From NCBI RefSeq assembly GCF_030296595.1, contig NZ_AP027731.1, positions 2,976,001 through 3,040,000 on the forward strand: a stretch of 64,000 nt of DNA. The letters are read 5' to 3'. Below are positions 52,524 through 64,000 of the stretch, piece by piece (position 1 is the first letter of the stretch; the number at the start of each line of letters is the position of its first letter). Under the pieces are notes generated by a model that worked only from the letters and a program-made list of their open reading frames with translations, searched no databases and was not told the DNA's origin. This stretch comes from Naasia aerilata (GTDB taxonomy: Bacteria > Actinomycetota > Actinomycetes > Actinomycetales > Microbacteriaceae). Position numbers and translations under genes: made by a program.

Positions 52524-53609
52524 ATGAGCAGTGCTTTGGAACGACTCTGGAGCGGCACGGCCGGAAGGGGTCGCCATGTCGCGCCCCGCCCCGCCGGCCG
52601 CACCCGGCTCCTCGCCGCCCTTCCCGTGGTCCTGGCCGGCTCGCTCGCGCTCACGCTCGGCGGTTCGCCAGCGGACGCGGCTCCGGTCAAGCGGCCCGTG
52701 AAGAACCGCGTCACTCCCCCGGCGCAGCCCGATCCCGCCGACGCCGCTCCGGCCACCGCCACGACGGATGTCGAGATCGTCGCCGCAGCCAGCGCCACGG
52801 GCCCGGCCCAGAGCTACGCGCCACGCGTCTACACCGTCGTCGAGGGCGATACCGTCAGCGACATCGCCGGCCGCTTCGGCCTCTCCACCGCGTCGGTCCT
52901 CACCCACAACGGGCTGAGCTGGAAGTCGCTGATCTTCCCCGGCCAGGTCCTGAGCCTCAACACCGCGGCAACCGCCGTTCTCCCGGACACCCCGCTCGTC
53001 CGCTACACGATCGTCGACGGCGACACCATCAGCGCGGTCGCCGCTTCCTACGGCGTTGACACCGCCGCGGTGCTGCTGGCGAACGGCCTCGGCCGCGACA
53101 GCATCATCTTCCCGGGGCAGAGCATCGTGCTCCCCGTCGACTCCGCCGCCGCGGATCTGGAGACCGCCGCGATCGTCGAGTCGACGCCTGCCACCGCGGT
53201 CGTCGCGCTCTCCGACACCATGCGCGAGAACGCCGCGACCATCATCCGAATCGGACGCGAGCTCGGGGTGGAGGATCGCGGCATCGTCATCGCCCTGGCT
53301 GCCGCGGCCCAGGAGTCCGCCCTGCACAACCTCGACTGGGGGCACCTCGACTCGCTCGGCCTGTTCCAGCAGCGGAGCAGCACCGGCTGGGGAACGCGCG
53401 ACGAGATCCTCGATCCCGAGCACGCGGTCCGCGCCTTCTTCGGCGGCCCCGGCAACCCCAACGACGACACGCGCGGGCTGCTCGACATCGACGGCTGGCA
53501 GGATCTGAGCGTCACCGAGGCGGCCCAGGCCGTGCAGCTGTCCGCCTATCCGGACGCCTACGCCAAGTGGGAGACGTCCGCCGTCAGCTGGCTCGCAGAC
53601 CTCGGCTGA
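52524..53609 (+). CDS. Secreted LysM protein with lysozyme-like C-terminal domain
   Basis: Exported cell-wall protein of about 361 residues. A signal peptide (basic start, then [19 protein letters not shown], cleaved near ADAAP) is followed by a Pro/Ala linker. Two LysM peptidoglycan-binding domains follow: [20 protein letters not shown] (near residue 100) and [17 protein letters not shown] (near 160). The C-terminal part ([30 protein letters not shown]) resembles actinobacterial lysozyme/transglycosylase-like domains. ATG 52524 has GGGGAA upstream; ATG 52512 is possible. It lies between the DNA-binding protein and the kinase and may act in wall remodelling. Confidence 0.85.
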   Translation: MSSALERLWSGTAGRGRHVAPRPAGRTRLLAALPVVLAGSLALTLGGSPADAAPVKRPVKNRVTPPAQPDPADAAPATATTDVEIVAAASATGPAQSYAPRVYTVVEGDTVSDIAGRFGLSTASVLTHNGLSWKSLIFPGQVLSLNTAATAVLPDTPLVRYTIVDGDTISAVAASYGVDTAAVLLANGLGRDSIIFPGQSIVLPVDSAAADLETAAIVESTPATAVVALSDTMRENAATIIRIGRELGVEDRGIVIALAAAAQESALHNLDWGHLDSLGLFQQRSSTGWGTRDEILDPEHAVRAFFGGPGNPNDDTRGLLDIDGWQDLSVTEAAQAVQLSAYPDAYAKWETSAVSWLADLG

Positions 53610-53710
53610 CGCCTCTTCCGTCCGTCGTCAAGTCCCCCGTCGAAGCATTTTCCTCGACCCGCCGAGGCCGGCGACCGCTCCCCGCAGGAAGCGCTTCGTA
53701 CACTCGTACG

Positions 53711-55659
<1,949 letters not shown>

Positions 55660-55677
55660 GCGCGACCGCCACGACTC

Positions 55678-55736
55678 CGCATCACTTCGGACTATCCGCA
55701 ACAGGAGACCGTTGCGGTTTGTCCGAAGTGATGCGG
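55678..55736. repeat. 59-bp palindromic element, copy 2
   Basis: CGCATCACTTCGGAC and GTCCGAAGTGATGCG are exact inverted arms, with inner CCGCAAC and GTTGCGG also paired. It fills the gap between the kinase stop and the DAHP synthase stop (convergent). Copy 1 lies at 26014-26072. Confidence 0.85.
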
Positions 55737-55756
55737 TTGGGCGGCAGCGGCGGCGG

Positions 55757-57142
55757 CTACCGCGTGGTGGCGGAGAGCTCCTCGGCCACCAGGAACGCGA
55801 GCTCCAGCGACTGCATGTGGTTGAGGCGGGGATCGCACAGCGACTCGTAGCGGGTGGCGAGGCTGGCCTCGTCGATGTGCTCGGACCCGCCCAGGCACTC
55901 GGTGACATCGTCGCCGGTCAGCTCCACGTGGATGCCGCCCGGGTGCGTTCCGACGGCGCGGTGCGACTCGAAGAAGCCCTTCACCTCGTCGACGATGTCG
56001 TCGAAGCGACGGGTCTTGTACCCCGTGGGCGTCGTGACGCCATTGCCGTGCATGGGGTCGGTCACCCAGAGCGGGTTCGCATCGAGCGTCTTCACGTGCT
56101 CGAGCAGGCCGGGGAGGACGTCGCGGATCTTGCCCGCGCCCATCCGCGTGATGAACGTGAGCCGGCCGGGCTCGCGCTCGGGGTCCAGCTTGTCGATGAG
56201 CGCCTCCATGGCTTGCGGAGTCGTGGAGGGGCCGAGCTTGACGCCGATCGGGTTGCGGATGCGCGAGAAGTAGTCGACGTGCGCGCCGTCGAGGTCGCGG
56301 GTGCGCTCCCCGATCCACAGGAAGTGGGCGCTGGTCGCCACCGGAGTGCCATTGCGGGAGTCGATGCGGGTCAGGGGCCGCTCGTAGTCCATGAGCAGGC
56401 CCTCGTGGCCGGTGTAGAACTCGACGCGGCGCAGCTCGTCGAAGTCGGCGCCTGCCGCCTCCATGAAGCGGATGGCGCGGTCGATCTCCCTCGCGAGGCC
56501 CTCGTAGCGGGCGTTCGCCGGGTTGGAGGCGAAGCCGCGGTTCCAGCTGTGCACCTCCTTGAGGCTCGCGAACCCGCCCTGGGTGAAGGCGCGCACGAGG
56601 TTCAGCGTGGAGGCGGCGGTGTGGTAGCCCTGCACCAGGCGGGCGGCGTCGGGCTCCCGGGACTCGGGCGTGAAGTCGTAGCCGTTGACGATGTCGCCGC
56701 GGTACGCGGGAAGCGTCACCTCGCCCCGCGCCTCGACGTCGCTCGAGCGCGGCTTCGCGAACTGCCCGGCCATCCGGCCCATCTTCACGACCGGCATGGA
56801 GGCGCCGTAGGTGAGCACGACGGCCATCTGCAGCAGCGTCTTCACGCGCGAGCGGATCTGGTCGGCGGTCGCGCCCGCGAAGGTCTCGGCGCAGTCGCCG
56901 CCCTGCAGCAGGAACGCCTCGCCCCGGGCCGCCTTGGCGAGCCGGTCGCGCAGCTGGTCGATCTCGCCCGCGAACACGAGGGGCGGGAAGGTCGCGATCT
57001 GCGCGGACGCCGCCTGGGCGGCCGTGGGGTCCGGCCACGTCGGCTGGTGCTTGATGTCGAGGGTCCGCCAGTGGTCGAGACCGGCCAGGACCTGGGGGCT
57101 GGCGGCCACGACGGGCTCGGTGGAATCGTCCACGGGGGTCAC
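55757..57142 (-). CDS. aroG: 3-deoxy-7-phosphoheptulonate synthase, class II
   Basis: Condenses PEP and erythrose-4-phosphate in the first step of aromatic amino acid synthesis. The 461-residue protein is the plant/actinobacterial class II type (M. tuberculosis AroG, Rv2178c). It has WRTLDIKHQPTWPD near residue 26, LLQGGDCAETFAG near 77, and conserved VKMGRMAGQFAKPRS, NRGFASNPA, WIGERTRDLDGAHVDY and ITRMGAGKI segments. The C-terminal part has WVTDPMHGNG and PGGIHVELTGDDVTECLGG. Start is GTG 57142. It is convergent with the kinase. Confidence 0.95.
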   Translation of the reverse strand: MTPVDDSTEPVVAASPQVLAGLDHWRTLDIKHQPTWPDPTAAQAASAQIATFPPLVFAGEIDQLRDRLAKAARGEAFLLQGGDCAETFAGATADQIRSRVKTLLQMAVVLTYGASMPVVKMGRMAGQFAKPRSSDVEARGEVTLPAYRGDIVNGYDFTPESREPDAARLVQGYHTAASTLNLVRAFTQGGFASLKEVHSWNRGFASNPANARYEGLAREIDRAIRFMEAAGADFDELRRVEFYTGHEGLLMDYERPLTRIDSRNGTPVATSAHFLWIGERTRDLDGAHVDYFSRIRNPIGVKLGPSTTPQAMEALIDKLDPEREPGRLTFITRMGAGKIRDVLPGLLEHVKTLDANPLWVTDPMHGNGVTTPTGYKTRRFDDIVDEVKGFFESHRAVGTHPGGIHVELTGDDVTECLGGSEHIDEASLATRYESLCDPRLNHMQSLELAFLVAEELSATTR

Positions 57143-57167
57143 CTCGGCTGTGTTGCGATGGAAGGGG

Positions 57168-57866
57168 TCAGCGGGCGACAGGAACGCCCGCCGCCTTCTT
57201 CACAGAAGACGCGTACACATCCACGTATTCCTGGCCGCTCAGCCGGGCGAGCTCGTACATGATCTCGTCGGTGATGGAGCGGAGGATGAAGCGGTCGCCT
57301 TCGAGTCCCGCGAACCGTGAGAAATCTAACGGCTTGCCGATCACGATGCCAATCCGCCGCACCTTCGGGAGGCGGCTGCCGATGGGCATCGCCTTCTCCG
57401 TGTCGATCATCGCGACCGGGATGACCGGCACCTGACCCTCGACGACCATGCGGGCGATGCCCGTTCGGCCCCGGTACAGGCGGCCGTCCTGGCTCCGCGT
57501 GCCCTCCGGGTAGATGCCGAGCAGCTCGCCCCTCCGCAGCACGCCGAGACCCGTGAGGAGCGCCGCCTCGGACGCCTTGCCGCCGGACCGGTCGATGGGC
57601 AGCTGGCCGGTCGCGAGCATGAAGGAGCGGATCGCCCACCCCTTGAAGCCCTTCCCGGTGAAGTATTCGGCCTTCGCGAGGAAGGAGATCCGGCGGTCCA
57701 GCTCGATCGGGAGCAGCACCGAGTCGATGAACGAGAGGTGGTTGCTCGCGAGGATCGCTGCGCCCTTCTTGGGCACGTTCTCCATGCCCGTCACCCAGGG
57801 GCGGAACACCCGGCGCAGGAAGGGACCCACGAACACGTACTTCATCAGCCAGTAGAACACGCGCAC
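57168..57866 (-). CDS. plsC: 1-acyl-sn-glycerol-3-phosphate acyltransferase (PlsC family)
   Basis: Acylates lysophosphatidic acid to phosphatidic acid in membrane lipid synthesis. The 232-residue protein has a short hydrophobic start (VFYWLMKYVFVGPFL) and the acyltransferase motifs NHLSFID (HX4D, near residue 42), the substrate-binding IYPEGTRSQDG near 120, and PVIPVAMIDT near 150. GTG 57866 is chosen because GAGG precedes it; the frame upstream is antisense to the ROK gene region. Position downstream of the ROK kinase and upstream of DAHP synthase matches the M. tuberculosis Rv2182c neighbourhood. Confidence 0.9.
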   Translation of the reverse strand: MRVFYWLMKYVFVGPFLRRVFRPWVTGMENVPKKGAAILASNHLSFIDSVLLPIELDRRISFLAKAEYFTGKGFKGWAIRSFMLATGQLPIDRSGGKASEAALLTGLGVLRRGELLGIYPEGTRSQDGRLYRGRTGIARMVVEGQVPVIPVAMIDTEKAMPIGSRLPKVRRIGIVIGKPLDFSRFAGLEGDRFILRSITDEIMYELARLSGQEYVDVYASSVKKAAGVPVAR

Positions 57867-57901
57867 GGAACCTCGCTCTCCCGGCCAGCCTATCCGCGCC
57901 G

Positions 57902-58889
57902 TCAGGCGGCGGGGTCGACGTGCGGCGAGTAGCTCGCCGGATCCCCCGCCGAGCGGAAGTGGGATCGGGCGAGGTCGGCCGCGCCCACGACGCCCGCGTC
58001 CCCCACGAACTCGGCCACGCGGAACTCCGGCTCGGGGTGGTACCCGCGCGCCGGCAGCACATCGAGGAACGCGGCGCGGATCGGCTCGAGGAGCACGTCG
58101 CCCGCGACGGACACCCCGCCGCCAAAGACGAACAGCTGGGGGTCGAGGACGGCCGCGAGGCTCGCGCAGGCCTGACCCAGGTGCTGGCCGAGCTGGCGGA
58201 GGGCGGACAGCGCACCCGGGTCCTCGGCGGCGATGAGCTCGCCCACCTGGACGCCGGTGAGACCCCCGTTGCGCTCGCGCGCCTCGGCGAGGGCGTTGCC
58301 GATGCCCCCGCGTCCGCGATCTCGTTCGCCATCCGCAGCAGCGCCCGCCCCGAGCCGTACTGCTCGATGCAGCCACGGGCACCGCAGCCGCATGGGAGGC
58401 CGTTCGGGACGACCCGCATGTGGCCGAGCTCCGCCGCCGTGCCGAAGCCGCCGCGGAAGAGGGTGTCCTCGTGCACGATGGCGCCGCCCACCCCGGTGCC
58501 GATGGTGATCATGACCATGTCGCTGACGAGCCGCCCGGCGCCGAAGCGGAACTCCGCCCAGCCTGCCGCGTTGGCGTCGTTCTCGATGAGGATCGGGAGG
58601 CCGATGCGCTCTTCGAGCTCCGCGCGCAGCGGCTCGTTCCGCCACGCCACGTTCGGCGTGTAGTAGACGACGGACTGCGCGGCGTCGATGAAGCCGGGCG
58701 CGGCGACGCCCACGGCGGCGATCTCCTGCCCGGCCGCGAGCTGCTGCACCATCTCGACGACGTCGGCCTTCAGCCGATCGCTGTCGCCCGCGGGGTCGGT
58801 CGCCGACTCTCGGTGACGATGGCGCCGAGATCGTCGACGACAGCGCCGGCGATCTTCGTGCCGCCGATGTCGATGCCTATCGCGTGCAC
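57902..58889 (-). CDS. ROK family sugar kinase, glucokinase-like (two frameshifts)
   Basis: ROK-family kinase, probably a glucokinase. From GTG 58889: AIGIDIGGTKIAGAVVDD (phosphate loop), then one lost base at CC 58803-58804 joins IVTES(R) to ATDPAGD. The middle has AAPGFIDAAQS, IENDANAAGWAEF (catalytic Asp) and ITIGTGVGGAIV. The ROK zinc motif is CGCGARGCIEQYGSG. A second lost base at CCCCC 58305-58309 joins ANEIADAG to IGNALAEARERNGG, and the end has VFGGGVSVAGD. The repaired length is about 329 residues. It precedes plsC by 35 bp. Confidence 0.9.
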
Positions 58890-58978
58890 GGGTCGAGCCT
58901 AGCGGTGCCCCGGACAGGGGCAGGGGCCGCCCAGGCCCGCCGGATAGGATGGGCTGACCAGGTACCGAAGGAGTTGCC

Positions 58979-60792
58979 GTGCACCAGATCGACGCGCCCG
59001 CCGTCGTGGCCCCCACCCCGGACGCGAATGCCACCGATCTCCTGCTGGAGCGAGTCGCGAAGACCCCGGACGCCCCGCTCTTCGCGCGGCACCTCGGCGA
59101 GCAGTGGATCGACGTGAGCGCTCGCGACTACCTCGACCAGGTGCGCGCCCTCGCCAAGGGCTTCATCGCCGCCGGCATCCAGCCCGGCGAGAAGATCGGG
59201 CTCATGGCGAAGACGCGCTACGAGTGGACGCTCATCGACTTCGCCGCGTGGTTCGCCGGCGCGATCCTCGTCCCGATCTACGAGACCTCCTCCCCAGCCA
59301 GGTGCACTGGAACCTCAGCGACGCCGGTGCACACGCGATCATCGTGGAGGGCCCGGACCAGTTCGCGAAGTTCGACGAGGTGCACGCGGACCTGCCGGAT
59401 GTGCGCCTGATCTGGCAGATCGAGCGCGGCGACCTCGGGAAGCTCGCCTCCTCGGGCACGGGCGTCAGCGACGAGGAGCTCGAGCGTCGCCGCACCCTGG
59501 CGCACGAGGACGACATCGCCACGATCATCTACACCGCGGGCACTACCGGGCGGCCGAAGGGCTGCGTGCTCACCCACAGGAACTTCGTGGAGCTCAGCCG
59601 CAACACGACCGAGGCCATCCCGGAGGTGATCCGTCCCGGGTCGAGCACCCTGCTCTTCATCCCGACCGCGCACATCTTCGCTCGCTTCATCGCCGTGCTC
59701 AGCGTCTACGGCGGCGTCAAGGTGGGTCACGAGCCGGACACCACCCAGCTCCTCCCCTCGCTCGGCAGCTTCCGCCCGACGTTCCTGCTCGCCGTGCCGC
59801 GGGTGTTCGAGAAGGTCTACAACTCGAGCGAGCAGAAGGCGGAGGCCGGCGGCAAGGGCAAGATCTTCCGCAGCGCGGCCGACGTCGCGATCGCGCACTC
59901 CAAGGCGCTCGAGGCCGGCAAGGTGCCGCTCGGCCTCCGGCTCAAGTTCGCCCTGTTCGACCGGCTGGTCTACTCGAAGCTGCGAGCCGTGATGGGCGGC
60001 CGCGTCCAGTACGCGGTGTCCGGCTCGGCGCCCCTCGGCGAACGGCTCGGCCACTTCTACCACAGCCTCGGGATCTCCATCCTCGAGGGCTACGGCCTCA
60101 CCGAGACCACCGCGCCCATGACGGTTACGCGTCCCAGCTCCTTCGCCATCGGCACCGTCGGGCCGGCGCTGCCCGGGGTGTCCATCCGGATCGCCGAGGA
60201 CGGCGAGATCGAGACGAAGGGCGTCAACCTCTTCAAGGAGTACTGGAAGAACCCGGAGGCGACGGCGGCCGCGTTCAACGGCGAGTGGTTCCGCACGGGC
60301 GACATCGGGGAGTTCGATGACCGCGGCTTCCTCCGCATCACCGGGCGGAAGAAGGAGCTCATCGTGACGGCGGGCGGCAAGAACGTCGCTCCCGCCGCGC
60401 TCGAGGACCCGATCCGCGCCAACCCCATCGTCAGCCAGGTCGTGGTCGTGGGCGACCAGAAGCCCTTCATCGCCGCCCTCGTCACGCTCGACGCGGAGAT
60501 GCTCCCCGTCTGGCTGAAGAACAACGGCGAGGACGAGAGCCTCACTCTCGAGCAGGCCGCCAAGTCCCCCGCCGTGCTCGCCGAGGTGCAGCGGGCGGTG
60601 GACGTCGCCAACAGCCACGTCTCACGCGCCGAGTCGATCCGGAAGTTCGTGATCCTCCCCACCGAGTGGACCGAGGCCAGCGGACACCTCACGCCGAAGC
60701 TCTCCATCAAGCGGAACGTCATCCTCAAGGACTTCGCGAGCGAGGTCGAGGGCGTCTACGCGAAGGCGCCGGCGGGCGAGCCCGTCCACTGA
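58979..60792 (+). CDS. Long-chain acyl-CoA synthetase, FadD15-like (one frameshift)
   Basis: AMP-forming ligase that activates long-chain fatty acids with CoA and ATP. GTG 58979 has an AAGGAG site. The N-terminal part (RYEWTLIDFAAWFAGAILVPIYETSS) is separated by one lost base at CCCC 59292-59295 from PSQVHWNLSDAGA. The AMP motif is IYTAGTTGRPKGCVLTH near residue 185, then GYGLTETTAPMTV near 380, WFRTGDIG and GRKKELIVTAGGKNVAP. The repaired length is about 604 residues. The match to M. tuberculosis FadD15 is supported by position near plsC and aroG homologues. Confidence 0.92.
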
Positions 60793-60819
60793 CGGCTAAC
60801 CGGCTGCTCACCCTTCCCT

Positions 60820-60890
60820 CAGCAGGCAGAATCGGCGCCAGCAGGCAGGATCGGCCCGTTTTCGCCTGCTCAGGCCGAAAATGCCTGCTG
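60820..60890. repeat. 71-bp imperfect palindrome between fadD and def
   Basis: CAGCAGGCAGAATCGGCGCC pairs with a distal arm ending GAAAATGCCTGCTG, with mismatches in the middle, and a direct repeat of AGCAGGCAG.ATCGG lies inside. It fills the convergent gap and may terminate both genes. Confidence 0.7.
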
Positions 60891-60910
60891 AGCGAAGGAG
60901 GCTCGGAGCT

Positions 60911-61402
60911 TTAGAACCAGGAGGATTCGCGGATGCGGCGCATCGCGTCGCGCCGGAGGTCCTTGTCGAGGCGGTCGAGGTAGAGCAGGCCGTCGAGGTG
61001 GTCCGTCTCGTGCTGCAGCGCCTGCGCGAGCACACCCGTGCCCTCGACCACGACCGGGTTGCCGTCGAGGTCGGTGCCCTCCGCGCGCGCGTAGGGTGCC
61101 CGGCGCACGGGATACCAGAGGTCCGGCACGGAGAGGCAGCCTTCGTCGACGAGCTCAGGCTCCCCGCGCACCTCCACGACGCGCGGGTTCAGCAGGTAGC
61201 CGACCTTGCCGTCCACGTTGTAGCTGAACGCCCGGAGGTTGACGCCGATCTGCGACGCGGCGACACCGGCTCGCCCCGGCACGGCGACCGAATCGAGCAG
61301 GTCCTCGACGAGCGCGCGGACGCGGTCGTCGACCTGCTCGATGGGCGCCGACGGAGTCTTGAGGACCGGGTCGCCGAACAGCCGGATCTGCCGCTCAGGC
61401 AC
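60911..61402 (-). CDS. def: Peptide deformylase
   Basis: Removes the formyl group from nascent protein N-termini. The 163-residue metalloenzyme has motif 1 [11 protein letters not shown] near residue 43, motif 2 EGCLSVP (metal Cys) near 88, and motif 3 QHETDHLDG (metal His pair and catalytic Glu) near 131. Start is ATG 61402, which overlaps the stop of the upstream MinD-like gene by 8 bp, so the two are translationally coupled. Confidence 0.96.
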   Translation of the reverse strand: MPERQIRLFGDPVLKTPSAPIEQVDDRVRALVEDLLDSVAVPGRAGVAASQIGVNLRAFSYNVDGKVGYLLNPRVVEVRGEPELVDEGCLSVPDLWYPVRRAPYARAEGTDLDGNPVVVEGTGVLAQALQHETDHLDGLLYLDRLDKDLRRDAMRRIRESSWF

Positions 61403-62996
61403 CTCGGCGCACGGGCAGGCCGTCGACCACGAGCGCGGCGAGCCTGCGTGCCGCGTCCTTCGTGACCTGCTTCAGGTCGTTGTAGCTCACGACGCTGCCG
61501 GCGGCGAGCACCGGGTCGTAGGGAATGCGGACGATCTCGCGGACGCGCGACTTGAAGTGCGCCTCGATCTCGTCGAGCTTCACCATGTTGGTGCCCTGCG
61601 TCGCCGTGTTGAGCGCGACGACCGCGTTCTTCACCAGCTCGCCGTACCCGTTCGCCTCGAGCCAGGTCAGCGTCTCGGACGCGAGGCGCGCCTCGTCGAC
61701 GCTGCCGCCGGAGACGATGACCACCGAGTCGGCCCGGTTGAGCGTCGCGCGCATGACGGAGTGGACGATGCCGGTGCCGCAGTCCGTGAGGACTATGGAG
61801 TAGAACCGGGCGGTGATGTCCGCGATGACGTTGTAGTCGTTCTCGTCGAACGCCTCGCTGAGCAGCGGGTCCGTGTCGGAGGCGAGGATGTCGAGGCGGG
61901 TCTCGTCCCGGGACACCAGGGCGCTGAAGTCGGTGAAACCGTTGATGCTCGCGGCGCGGTGCACGACGTCGCGGACCGTGGCGCGCGTCTGCCGGGGCAC
62001 CCGCTCGGACAGCGTGCCGCGGTCGGGGTTCGCGTCGATCGCGATGATCCGGTCCTCGCGCGTGGTCGCCAGGGCCATGCCGAGCAGCGTGGTGACCGTG
62101 GTCTTGCCGACGCCGCCCTTGCGCGTGAGGATCGGGACGAAGCGCGTGCCGCCCTCGAACTGCTTGTCGATGCGGGCGTTGAGCTCCTTGCGCGCGCGCT
62201 CGGCGGGAGAATCGCCGAGGTTCACGCGGCGGAGGGTCAGCCCGTAGATGAACCTGTTCCAGCCGCCCGTCGGAGCCGCGCGCGTGATCCGCGAGTCGAT
62301 GAGCCGATCCGCGGTGAGCATCGCGGCGGTCTCGGGGATATCGCTCTGCTCGCCGCGGAGGCGCTCGCGCCGGGTGAGGCTCGTGCCGTTCGCCGGCGTG
62401 ATCGGCTCGATGCGCGGGATCTCGCCGGTGCGCGAGGTGTCTATGCGGGGCACCGGACCTGTGTTCCGAATCCCGTCGCCGAGGCGCGGGATCTCGCTCG
62501 TGTTGAAGCGCGGGATCTCCCCGGTCAGCCGCGGCACGTCGGTGGTGCTGAACCGCGGGATCTCGCCCGTGGTGGTCGGGAAGGAGCTGAGGGTGCGGCT
62601 GCCGAGCAGGGCGTCGTAGGCGCTGCCGGTGCGGCGGTAAGGGGTGCGGGTCGGCTGCTCCGGCGCAGGACGCAGCTCCCCGAGGTTGATCTCGCCGGTC
62701 AGGGTGCCCGGCATCGCGCTCGGCGGGATCGCGACATCGTCGATCCGCACGGCCGCCTCGTCCTCGGGCAGGGCCCGCTGCGGAGCCGGCGGGAGATCGA
62801 TGTGAATGGTGAGGCTCTCGGGGAGACTGGTGGCCAGCCGCTCGCCGGGCTCGTCGACGAGCTCACTGTGGAACTCGAGCTCGTCGAGCTCCTCCGCGCG
62901 GGTCGCGCTCACCGTGCTCTCGAGCACCTGCCCGGGAGACTTCTTGCGCTTGCTCGCCACAGGCCCAGCCTTCCGTTCAGCTCTGTCTACGCTCAT
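61395..62996 (-). CDS. MinD/ParA-like ATPase with repetitive N-terminal linker
   Basis: A 533-residue P-loop ATPase of the SIMIBI class. The C-terminal half has the deviant Walker [17 protein letters not shown] near residue 300, the switch region [17 protein letters not shown], and [13 protein letters not shown]. The first ~250 residues are predicted disordered and contain five TGEIPR/TGPVPR-type units plus SEIPR and DVPR (about residues 140-215). There is no membrane helix. It lies upstream of def with an 8-bp overlap. It resembles proteins listed as MinD-like in Microbacteriaceae; partner and cargo are unknown. ATG 62996 is chosen, GTG 62960 is possible. Confidence 0.82.
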   Translation of the reverse strand: MSVDRAERKAGPVASKRKKSPGQVLESTVSATRAEELDELEFHSELVDEPGERLATSLPESLTIHIDLPPAPQRALPEDEAAVRIDDVAIPPSAMPGTLTGEINLGELRPAPEQPTRTPYRRTGSAYDALLGSRTLSSFPTTTGEIPRFSTTDVPRLTGEIPRFNTSEIPRLGDGIRNTGPVPRIDTSRTGEIPRIEPITPANGTSLTRRERLRGEQSDIPETAAMLTADRLIDSRITRAAPTGGWNRFIYGLTLRRVNLGDSPAERARKELNARIDKQFEGGTRFVPILTRKGGVGKTTVTTLLGMALATTREDRIIAIDANPDRGTLSERVPRQTRATVRDVVHRAASINGFTDFSALVSRDETRLDILASDTDPLLSEAFDENDYNVIADITARFYSIVLTDCGTGIVHSVMRATLNRADSVVIVSGGSVDEARLASETLTWLEANGYGELVKNAVVALNTATQGTNMVKLDEIEAHFKSRVREIVRIPYDPVLAAGSVVSYNDLKQVTKDAARRLAALVVDGLPVRRGA

Positions 62997-63097
62997 TTGC
63001 CAGAAGCCTATGCGGGCACCCCTCGGATGGGTGATTGCCGCGCGGCGCACCGCCGAAGTTCCCGTGTCGCCGGGTCTCGGCCGTGTGGCGGTGCCGA

Positions 63098-64000
63098 TCA
63101 GGCGGGGTCGACCTCGACCACCAGGTCGCCCGCCTCCACCTGCTGGGTCGCGCCGATCGCGAGGCGGCGGACGACGCCCGCGATGGGGGTGGTGATGGCG
63201 GCCTCCATCTTCATGGCCTCGATGGACGCCACCGCCTGTCCAGCGGCGACGCGGTCGCCCTGCTGGACCTTGATCGTCACGACGCCCGAGAACGGCGCCG
63301 CGACGTGCCCCGCCTTGTTCGGGTTCGCCTTCTCCGCCGAGGTGACCTCGACGTCCACGCTCCTGTCGCGCACGGCGATCGGCCGCATCTGGCCGTTGAG
63401 GGTCGTCATGACGGTGCGCATGCCCTTGTCGTCGACCCCGCCGACGGCTTCGAGTCCCACGAAGAGCTGCACGCCTCGCGCGATCTGCACGGTGTGCTCG
63501 GCGCCCGACTGCAGGCCGTAGAGGTAGTCGGCCGTGTCGAGCACGGACAGGTCGCCGTACTGCTCGCGCACCTGCTCGAACTGGCGGGTCGGGCCGGGGA
63601 ACAGCAGGCGATTGAGCGCCGAGCGCCGCGTGGCGCTGTCCGCCTCGAGTGCGGCACTGTCTTCCGCGCTGAGGTCCTCGACCGACACGTCGACCGTGCG
63701 ACCCTCGAGGACCTTGGAGCGGAAGGGCTCGGGCCAGCCGCCCGGCAGGTCGCCGAGCTCGCCGGCCATGAAGCCGATTACCGAGTCCGGGATGTCGTAC
63801 TTCTGGGGGTTCTGCTCGAAGTCGTCCGGGTCCGCACCGACGGCCGCGAGGTGCAGGGCGAGGTCGCCCACCACCTTCGACGAGGGCGTGACCTTCGGGA
63901 TGCGGCCGAGGATGCGGTTCGCCGCCGCGTACAGGTCCTCGATGAGCTCGAACCGGTCGGCGAGACCGAGCGCGATCGCCTGCTGGCGGAGGTTGGAGAG
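63098..64000 (-). CDS. pyc: Pyruvate carboxylase, C-terminal part (cut by window edge)
   Basis: Converts pyruvate to oxaloacetate, refilling the TCA cycle. Only the last ~300 residues are in the window; the frame runs off at base 64000. The visible part starts in the carboxyltransferase domain (LSNLRQQAIALGLADRFELI) and continues through KVTPSSKVVGDLALHLA. It ends with the biotin carrier domain holding the biotinylated lysine in IEAMKMEAAI, about 35 residues from the C-terminus. No frame break is seen in this part. Confidence 0.93.
   Translation of the reverse strand, partial: LSNLRQQAIALGLADRFELIEDLYAAANRILGRIPKVTPSSKVVGDLALHLAAVGADPDDFEQNPQKYDIPDSVIGFMAGELGDLPGGWPEPFRSKVLEGRTVDVSVEDLSAEDSAALEADSATRRSALNRLLFPGPTRQFEQVREQYGDLSVLDTADYLYGLQSGAEHTVQIARGVQLFVGLEAVGGVDDKGMRTVMTTLNGQMRPIAVRDRSVDVEVTSAEKANPNKAGHVAAPFSGVVTIKVQQGDRVAAGQAVASIEAMKMEAAITTPIAGVVRRLAIGATQQVEAGDLVVEVDPA

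Noticed and set aside
61239..63521. 760-codon open frame opposite the MinD-like ATPase, def and pyc
   Set aside because: Spans three real genes on the other strand and has no recognisable domain.

Overview
The window is about 70% GC and carries gene content typical of a high-GC actinobacterium, most likely a member of the Microbacteriaceae (Leifsonia or a relative). The evidence is a division cluster with SepF and Wag31/DivIVA but no FtsA, a qcrCAB branch with a diheme cytochrome c, a class II DAHP synthase, and gene order that tracks the Mycobacterium tuberculosis Rv2145c-Rv2200c interval in several blocks. The family-level call is inference from gene content and order; no 16S gene is present.

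Layout. 1-4.8 kb (minus): start of argG, an unknown protein, an alpha/beta hydrolase, a DUF1905/YdeI-like protein and the PTS-type dihydroxyacetone kinase dhaK-dhaL-dhaM. 5.0-7.3 kb (plus): glpF-glpK for glycerol uptake and phosphorylation. 7.3-8.35 kb: a DUF559 (Vsr-like) endonuclease-domain gene bracketed by two copies of one palindrome. 8.35-18.3 kb: trpD, then ctaE-qcrC-qcrA-qcrB (plus), a NUDIX gene, a repeat-filled convergent gap, and ctaC-ctaD-ctaF (minus), which together form the cytochrome bcc-aa3 respiratory chain. 18.6-26 kb: an A-type Fe-S carrier, an M20 dipeptidase, DUF3043, pyrD, an SDR, nrdR, hisD and a flavin reductase. 26-29.6 kb: dnaE. 29.9-49.7 kb (all minus): the division and cell wall (dcw) cluster mraZ-rsmH-ftsL-ftsI-murE-murF-mraY-murD-ftsW-murG-murC-ftsQ-ftsZ-yggS-sepF-ylmG-wag31, running on into lspA and rluD. 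Many of its genes overlap by 4 bp. 50.4-60.8 kb: DUF3040, a polyprenyl synthase, an Rv2175c-like DNA-binding protein, a LysM cell-wall protein, a PASTA Ser/Thr kinase (PknL-like), class II DAHP synthase, PlsC, a ROK kinase and a FadD15-like ligase. 60.9-64 kb: def, a MinD/ParA-like ATPase with an odd repeat linker, and the C-terminal end of pyruvate carboxylase.

Two features run through the whole window. First, at least 19 otherwise well-conserved genes, including essential ones (ftsZ, dnaE, murE, murF, mraY, ftsW, murG, qcrB), carry single-base losses, nearly all in C/G runs. These are best read as assembly or sequencing errors, so the genes are annotated as intact in spans that bridge the shift. 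Second, the intergenic gaps hold an unusual density of palindromes and repeats: a pair flanking the DUF559 gene, a 59-bp pair at two convergent gene ends 30 kb apart, a GAGCGCG-rich family at 14.7-15.0 and 50.2 kb, tandem arrays upstream of wag31 and next to the NUDIX gene, and several single large palindromes. The 5' region of mraZ contains a clear phased MraZ box.
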